From contig OZ038452.1 in assembly GCA_964036195.1 (NCBI GenBank), forward strand, positions 496,001 to 560,000: a stretch of DNA of 64,000 nt. Direction: 5' to 3'. Within the stretch, counting starts at the first letter, position 1. Each line of letters opens with the position of its first letter. Below, piece by piece: positions 22,601 through 31,600 of the stretch. The translations under genes were made by a program, and so were the position numbers. Origin of the DNA: Sphaerolaimus hirsutus. Its lineage: Eukaryota; Nematoda; Chromadorea; Monhysterida; Sphaerolaimidae. The notes under the pieces are model-generated. The model was not told the origin of the DNA, made no database searches, and worked only from the letters and a program-made list of their open reading frames with translations.

Positions 22601-25600
22601 TCAAGATACCTCTAATTCGAAGATTGGCAGTATGCTCTCGAGTGGTCAATCTATGAATCTCCCCTTTTCCTCCAACCCCTTCCCCGTTTACAGGGAGGGT
22701 GCACTATTACGCACATAAACACATCATGCACATACGCCCATCCAGAGTCGTTAACGGGCGTGCACTGATACGCACACGTGCCCGATACGCACATATGCCC
22801 GTTTTTTTCACTTGTCACTTTTTTAAGTGATTTTCAGATATGAGTAAAGTGAAAAAAAGTTGCGCAATGACATTAGTAAACTTTTTCACTTTACTCATAT
22901 CTGAAAATCACTTGAAAATGTGTCAAATGAAAAACAGTGAAAAATGGCTATTTTTCACTGTTTTTTTTCCACTTGACACATTTTCAAGTGATTTTCAGAT
23001 ATGAGTGAAGTGAAAAAAGTTCACTAATGTCATTGCACAACTTTTTTTCACTTTACTCATATCTGAAAATCACTTGAAAAAGTGTCAAGTGAAAAAAACG
23101 GGCATATGTGCGTATCGGGCACGTGTGCGTATCAGGGCTGCCCCGTGTAAGGTATTATAAAAATACCTAGGAAACTGTAAAAAAAGTGTAAGTGTAAAAA
23201 TTTTAGATCTATTTATTTATCATTTTCATGCATTATTTCACATTTTACAGCCTTTTATGAAACATTTCAGACTGTAACAAATACTGTAGTGGTATGAAGT
23301 TCCAGGGACGTATCCAGGATTTTTGAGCGGGGGGGGCTGCTTGTTTACAGAGGCCGGCGAGGGGGGGGGGCTCAGCCCCCCCCCCCTAAAATTTTAGCTA
23401 CATAGTGGCAGAATGGCGCCATGGCGCTGGCGCCATTAGTAAGCGCCATGCCATGGCGCTGGCGCCATTAGTAGGCGCCACGCCATGGCGTCATTGGCGT
23501 TGGCGCCAACGCCATGGAACGCTGTATACATATGTAAATATACATACAAAACAGCAAAAAGCACAACATTGTGTGTAATTAGGACGATTTGCGGCCACAT
23601 GGGGCAAATCTGATGATAATACCTTATGTCTGGTGAAGAATGCGCGCTAGCGCGCAAAAATTTTTACACTGACGTTGGAAAAGTCGCATTTTCCGGTCAC
23701 TTTCTGGTCTCGCCCCGGGAAGGGGGGGGGGGTTGCAGCCCCCCCCCGCCCCCCCCTGGATACGGCCCTGTGAAGTTCCTAATAATGGGAGTTTTTCAGT
23801 GTTGATATTTTACTGATTAAGCAATGCGATACACTGTTTTAATGCAAAAATGAACATGCAGCAAATGTCAATGCAAAAGTTGACTTCATGTCCAGCTGGT
23901 GAATTTCCATTGATCTTGTCCTTTTTACAAAAGAATGATGAAACTGTAGAATACCATGAGTACTGATCAAAGGTTGTAGATCAAAGGCAAGTTTGTACAT
24001 TTGCCATATTTTCTACATTCAATGCATGTTTTGTACATGACCCTATTTTATGCTTTCTCAAAAGCATAAAACAGGGCCATCTGAAAGAAAAAAATACACT
24101 TTCTGTACCCGGGTATTTTGCCCAGGAAAGTGTAAAAAAGTGTACGGGTATTTTATGAAAGTGTAAGTGTAAGTGTAAATATAAATACCCATTTACCCGG
24201 GTATTTCGGGTAAGTGTAAATACACTTTCGCAACTCTGCGCCCATCACACACACACGCAACTGGAGCTGTGTGCGTGATGGGCGTATGTGCGTAATATGC
24301 ATATGTGCGTGTTGAGCTTGTGACCGGGTACACCCAACAATACCCCCTGCATATTTCCTTTGGGGGGGGGGTGATTGTGAGGGGGGATATTTCTAGGAGG
24401 GCTTATTATTTCGCCAGAAATTTTTTGAACTTCCACCACTGATTTGCTTTTTGCTTTTGTCATTAATGTTCTCTTTACACTTAATTTGGAGCCCACGCGT
24501 TCGTTATGCTGGCAGCAAATGCAAAGGTGTAGGAAACAATATGCCAATCCTTTTAGTTGTATTCTGTCTGCCCCACCCAGTGCTGTGCACACACCCATTA
24601 CCCTCCACTTATCCCCTGCCCGTCACGCACATATGCCTGGTACGCACATAAACCCGTCACGCACATACGCCCATCATGCACACAGCTCCAGTTGTGTGCG
24701 TGACGGGTTTATCATGTGCGTAATGGGCAGGAGTCTCATGGATTTTGGCCCTCGCGGGGGCTGGATAGATAGCAAATCGCTCCTCCGGAGGGATAGATAG
24801 CTGGAAAATTTTTCTGGGGGGGCTGGCGGGGGCACAATATATAGGCACAATATACTTTTTCAAGGTTAAGAAGGCATAAAGGGGAAAAAATCGCTAATAA
24901 TCAGTTAAAAGTAGCCAAAAGTAGGTATAAAATGGCTAAAAATAGGTATATAACCATGTATATAGCCGGAAAGCACGATTTTGAAGGTTAAAAACTATAA
25001 AATGGTGCGAACATTAGTGATTTTGAGCGGAAATTGGGGCAAAATTTCTCAAAAACCACTCCAGATAGATAGATAGCTGAGCGATTTGGGGGGGGGGTCT
25101 TTTGGGGTAGTAGCCAAAAATTTTGCCTCGGGATAGATAGATAGATGAGCGGCCTCCGGGATAGATAGATAGCTGGCCGATTTGGGGGGGGCAGCCCCCC
25201 CCCCCAGCCCCCCCCCCCTAGGAGACCCCTGGTAATGGGCGTATGTGCGTGATGGGTTCATGTGCGTAAGAGGCCTGACCCGTTTACAGGAGCTCCGCGA
25301 GTGCGAAACCCGTCTGGTCGACTCGCAGAAGAAGGTCGACCAGTTGACGCAGTCGCTCGAGGATACTGAGCGGCGGCGCAGCCAGCTGGCACTGGAAAAC
25401 GACGAGCTGGTGCAGAGCAAGCGCGACCAGGGCAGGAACGTGCTCCAGCTGGAGGGCTGCAGGCGCGCCTTGCAGCACAATGTGGCCCAGCTCGAGGACC
25501 GCTTGAAGCAAACTCGGGTGAGAAGCTTTTTCCATGCATTTTTGGGCCTTCAATTTGATTGGTTGAATATTTACAGATGCAAATATATAATGTTGATTTG

Positions 25601-28600
25601 CATATAAATTGATTTCCATGTGTGTAATTGTGCAGCCACACCACAGCATGAATAGGGGTGTATGGGAAATATATTTGATTGGGCGACCTGTGGCAAAATG
25701 CATGGGGAGCACATGCGTATACCTATGCACTGGGAACAAGTTACATCCACATTTCATCTGAACCCACTTCCACTAAACCACTAATTCTTGATTTGAAAAT
25801 TTTTAATAAAAATGTCCCATCCAACATTTTTTCCACTATCTCTTCCATTACCCCCTTATCGAACCTACCCTCGCTGCAAACTTCAGCTGACCGAATTGGC
25901 CGCGCTGCGGGAACAGGTGGACGGGCAGACTGCGGCCAGACTCACAGCAGAGGCGGAAAGGGACCAGTGCCTGGAGCAGTTGACGACTAAAAACGCACAG
26001 GTGAGGCTGACATGTTGTGCTCGCGCACACAAGTTGACAATTGAGGCCTCTACTTCTAAAAGTCGACAAGTCCACAAAATGCGATTTTGAGTAAATCGCA
26101 TTTTAAGTTTCCGATCCAATTCCAGGCCCGTGGTGCGTGTTCAATTTGGCTCTCTCATGCTTTCCATTAAGTTCCATATGTTGACAATAAAGTGGCAAAT
26201 TTTCAGCCCCTGCTCTCAGGCTTTATGTGAAAAATGGGGTGTCCATAAATTTCTATTCGGTCAGAGGAAAATGGACTTGTCAACTTCTTGCACTAGAGAA
26301 CATTTTTGTTACCGGTGAAGGCGACTCTGCCTTATGGGCAATTTATGGACTTGTCGACTTTTAGAAGTAGCTGTCCATGGTGGACTTATCACATTTCTTG
26401 CTATTTTTTCCTATAAAAAACGAAGACGACGGGTGGACTTGTTGACTTTTAGCCCGAAACTAAGTGGACTTGTCGACTTCTTGCCAGAAATTTTCGCATT
26501 TTTCCCAAAAAATGTCAAAAATTTGGCACTTTGCCATATGGGCAATTGAGGTCCAAAAATTTATGGAAAATGATAAAAAAAATGTGCGAAAGTACCCCCA
26601 GATGATGTTTCCGGGCCTAACTCCAAATTTTCAATTATGTGACTTGTCGACTTTTAGAAGTAGACACCTCAATTGGAATTTCCAAAACTGTTAAATCTTT
26701 TTCGTATTTACACACTTGCCACAATGAATCATTTCAGTTGACTTTTCTCTTACTTACCAATTATGTCTTGACTCTGGTGAGGTACATGTGCAGGCACTGT
26801 AAAGTGCCCTGCAAAATGTAAAATGTCGGGTAGAATTCACTGAAATGATAAATGCCGTGACGTAAAATGCTCTGAAATGAAAAATATCATGTAAAATGCC
26901 CTGCAAAATGTCAGATGTAAAATGCCCTGTAATGCGCTTGATAGCGTTTTTCTGTGGCCCGCGCTATTTTTTGTGCCCTTGATGGTCCCTAGTGGTAGAC
27001 CAACATGTAATTCTGTAAAGTGGGCAAGTGACGAGAAAAGTGCTGAGTGGTGTGTAAAGTTGTAAATTTAAATTCAAAAATACCATATTTTTATAAAAGA
27101 ACTTGGCTGCAAACTTCAGCTGACCGAATTGGCCGCGCTGCGGGAACAGGTAGACATGCAGACTGCGGCCAGACTCAAAGCAGAGGCGGAAAGGGACCAG
27201 TGCCTGGAGCAGTTGACCGGTAGAGATGCACAGGTGAGGCTGACATGTCGTGCTCGTGCACACCAGTTGACATTGAAAGTTCCAGAACTGTAGAATCTGT
27301 TTCGTACACACTTGCCATTATGAATCATTTTTTATCGAAGTCGACGGTATTTTTTATAGTTGACAAACGACCCAATACGGTAAACTCAAATGTTAAAAAA
27401 AGAGATTTATTGGATTTGGTAAATTTCGGTTGGCAACGAGTCTGTGTATAGCCAATACCTAGATGTGATTCCTGGCCTAAATAGCTGGATGATTTTTCCT
27501 GTAATATTCCGTTTGGTATTTGCCTTGCTATACTCCAGCAACATTACACCTTACCATGAAATCTACCATATCCCATCTGAATAAAAGAACAAACATAACA
27601 ATTTTTCATCATATTTATCAAATTGCTTTGATAAATATGATGAAATTTTTTTTATGTTTGTTCTTTTATTCAGATGGGATATGGTAAATGTCATTGTAAG
27701 GTGTGATATTGCTGGATGATACGGGCGCAAGTGGACAAGTGACTAAGAAAGAGGTCAAGTTAAGTGACCGGTAAACGTATGTATCAGTGACAAACAGGTC
27801 TGTGCCTGTCGTTTGGCATGTAAACCGTTTGGCATCTAGACAACGGATCAGGGATTTCCAAGGTTTTTATCCTCGCGATAGCTTCATAGATAGCAAATCT
27901 GAAAAACATAGCTGAAAATTATATTGTGGGATCGCTGGGGCTAAAATATATATGATATACCCTAAATCCTCGAATAAGACCCCAGGGGAGTTATTTTTTC
28001 CTCAGACGTTTTGGAGGGGGGAGTTATTCAAGGGGGGGAGTTTTTCGAGGGGGGAGTTATTTTTACCTCAGAAAACTTCGACTTTATTCATTGCATGGAT
28101 GTAGTCTGTAGCTCATTTAATTCATGTATTTAACTGTCCAACAACAACAAAAAGAGTGTATACATTGCATACACATCATGTATTTGCTTCCGCTGCTGTA
28201 GGCTCAATTTTTTTTTGTATTTTTGTATTGTATTGTTTTCATCCAAAGGGGGGAGTTATTCATGAGGGGGGAGTTATTCGAGGGGGGAGTTATTTTTTCC
28301 TCACCTCGCCAACAGGGGGGAGTTATTCGAGGGGGGGTCTTATTCGAGGATTTGCGGTATATGATAAAATTGACAAAATTGTGCTTAATTTAGCGATTTT
28401 TGGTGAAAATCGGGAAAAAGTGCTAAAAGTGTGCTCCACAGAGATACCTAGATAGTTGAGTGATTGTGGGGGTATCAGGGGATAGTAGCCTCGGGATAGC
28501 TAGCTAGCTGAGCAGCTGCCTCCCCCGTGGGACCCCCGAACGGGTCTATAGATGCCAAGCGGGTTAGATGCCAAGCAAGCCTACGCCGTGACAAACATCT

Positions 28601-31600
28601 CCATCAGAAGTTGGCTTTTCAGTGGGTTAATTGCCATTTGACTTTACACTTATCACTTCACTTATCACTTACAAACTGGGAATTGGGTGCACAGTTTCTT
28701 TAATATTGCCTTCTCTTCCGCAGATTCAACAAATAAGGGACAGAAAGAATCCGGCGCCAAAGAAAATGGCGGCAGCGGAATCGCAAACGGATTTGTTTGC
28801 TACATATGAAACTAGTGCATATGTAACCCAATCGCTCACACAGGTGAGTTTTTTAAAAACTAATGCCAGTGTTTTAATTCTGTCTCGGCTGTGTGCGGCG
28901 AGTTTGGCATGAACACGCCGTTTTTCCGCATTCCGCAGTGCCTGGCGGACGTGTCGCAGCAAAATGCCGAGCCGGAGCCAGACATCGAGCCGTCAGACAG
29001 CGTGCCACCGCCATCGCTGGAAAGCAGAGGCAAGTGATTGAGCGTTTTCTCTCATAATGCGGTTGATTGACCCTGTGCCGTTTGGCGCGTGAACCCGCTT
29101 GGCATGTCGACCCGGGTGACATGTATTTCTACCCGCTTCGCATGTACACCCGCCTGGCATGTATAGGGTCAAGCGTTTCTGGGTCTCTGGGAGATTTATA
29201 TTTAAAAAATAAAATAAACATAAAAATATAAGACTCAATTTGACACAGTGGGCATGTATTTCCTCACAAAAACACTGAATTATTGAAATATTTAGAAGTT
29301 GTAAAAATGCTTATTTTGTGCAAATTTAACACTGTATGAATGATGCAAAAGTGATGCACTTTCTTTGACAAAATCACTTTTTATGTACAATGTCAAACAT
29401 TAATAAAATCTGCCATAGATATTCATCATAAAATTAATTGAGAAATGCACATTTTGTGCAAATGTAGCACATGGTAGAAATGGTGCAAAAATTATGCACT
29501 TGGACTGGAGTATCACTCTCAAAACCTTCTCTTCTGACCTTGACCTTCTCTTCTAAGCTTATTTGAGCATGGTTGCATGGCCAATTTCACTTTAAGTCAC
29601 AAACATTCAACAAAAGGCAATATATGCAGTTGCTATTATAATTGATTTTTTTGGCAGAAAACGCTAAAAATGTATGCCGTTTTTTGAATTGATTTAAAAA
29701 AATGTTTTGACTAAAATAAAATTTTTAGAGGGGAGATTGTTAAGAGTAGTTCTCAGTGGGACCGACAGGCGTCTATGGAAAGTGTTAAAGTGTGGCTAAT
29801 TGTTATCATGCTCAATTGTCGTTTCGCAGACGATGCCGATTGCGCTGGCGCCGCGCCGCCAACTGCTGTAGTTGTAGTCGACTGCGTGCCGCCTCAGCAG
29901 GTTCGCTTTGCATGTATTTATAAGTGCTTGGCTCACCTTTTGATGTCCATCGCTTACCGCCAAATACTTGATGTGAACTTTTCTATATTGTGACTGGTGC
30001 CGTTGCTGTGCGGTGCCTTTTTTGCCGGTGCCCCGACCCTGTGCCATTACGCATCTAAACCCATCACGCATGTAGACCCAGCACGCCTTGAATTTCACCC
30101 AGCATGCTGGAAATGGGCAATAAAACGCATGATCTTGTGATTTTGAAGATGAAAACTTATAAAAAAGTATGATAACAATCGATTTTGGGTGAAAATAAGG
30201 GTAAAATTGGTTAAAAGCGCTCCAGATAGCTAGATACCTAAGCAATTTGCAGGGGGTTGGGTTTAGGGGAAAGTAGCTAAAAAATTTGATTGTCGGATAG
30301 ATAGCTGGGCAGTGGTGGGGTTCCCCGCCCCCTTGTCTTACCCTTGCGGGTATAATGGGTCTACATGCTTGTTGGGTTTACATGCGTAATAGACCTGACC
30401 CGGTGACCCAAAGTGCCTTGTGCCCTTTTCAAGCAGCGAGAAAGCTGCCTGGTGCGGTTTGGTGCCATTTTTCCCGGAGCCTTTAACATCACCATATGGG
30501 AAATTGCAGTGCGATGAAGAGCCGCCGGTGGATCACAACGAGCCGATGGTTCAACTGAGCTCAACGCCAATCAAAGACCGCGAGCCGCGGCGGCAAGGAC
30601 TGCGGGGGGCAGCGGCCGGCGGCAGCGGGGCCGCCCCACCGGCGAACGTCGCCTCGCCGCGGCAGGCGCCCAGCGGCACCGACGCGCCGCCCGGAAAGAA
30701 AGCCAAGCGCGTCGCCAAAGTGCCTCAGGTATACTCGGCAGACTTGACACTCTGCACCCGCAGTTATTTATGTCTCACATTGGAAGCGCGCCAATGATAA
30801 TTAGGCGTGGGATTTTTGTAAAAAGATGAAAAATTTCATTGTTCTGAAAATTTGTAATGTAGACATTATTACATCAATGAATTTTATGAACTTTTTATGA
30901 AAATGGCATGCTATAATTACCATTGGCACCTTTCCAGGTGTAAAGTCACTGGAGTATAATTTGAAAAATGTGGAGTGCGTGAAAAGAAATAGCGCAAGTG
31001 CTCTTGTTCAGTTTCCTCTTTCAGGTTACTTGATACATAAGCAGTATAAAAGTTATGTTAGATTTCTCTGGAAACGCTCACGAAGTTCTAGTCGCCGGGT
31101 GTCTTGTAGATTTGGACCTCTGCAGGGTGTTTAGATAGATAAATAGTAAATCGTAAATTTTCAGATGGGTTCGTGTAAATTTTGTGTTTTTATACGACTG
31201 AGGCTTTTTGTGCATGTAAACCCGGTGCGCATGCAGACCCTAATTATCACTGAAATCGCTAATTTTCATACCTTTTTATAGATTTTCACCTTCAAAATCA
31301 CTAGTTCATGTGATTCATTGTCTATTTTCAGCTATTTTCTGTAGTATATGTGCTTATATACTCATTTTTAGTGATTTTTCACGTACCCTTACCGATTTTT
31401 CTACATCTTGAAAAAGCCTATATATTGAACCCCCGCGAACCCCCAACCCCCCCAAAAAATTTCCAGCCACCTATTCCTCCAGAGGAGCGACTAGCTATCT
31501 ATCCAACCCCCTGGAGGGCCGAGTTGGAAACACGTATTTACGTTTACCCGATATATCCGGTTATTCAGGTATTTATATTTACGTTTACGTTTACGTTTTC

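Larger units (their letters stand above)
22697..25281. mobile_element. Composite element inserted at a splice acceptor
   Basis: Ends GGGTGCACTATTACGCACA and (as complement) GGGTCAGGCCTCTTACGCAC, each followed by inverted CACATACGCCCAT blocks. The duplicated target GTTTACAGG is at 22,686-22,694 and 25,282-25,290. Nested inside are 22,756-23,144, 23,303-23,770 and 24,728-25,231. No coding capacity found. Confidence 0.75.
25737..27325. repeat. Segmental duplication, block B
   Basis: Second copy of 20,688-22,275. Exon copy 2 lies just upstream, so the full duplicated unit was exon C-E-T-R plus this block. The two exons found between them in the first unit (17,439 and 19,780) are absent. Confidence 0.9.

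Noticed and set aside
22745-24730. Regulatory hairpins or RNA genes in the TACGCACA fold-backs
   Set aside because: They recur as transposon termini and nested elements with target duplications; no RNA-gene features seen.
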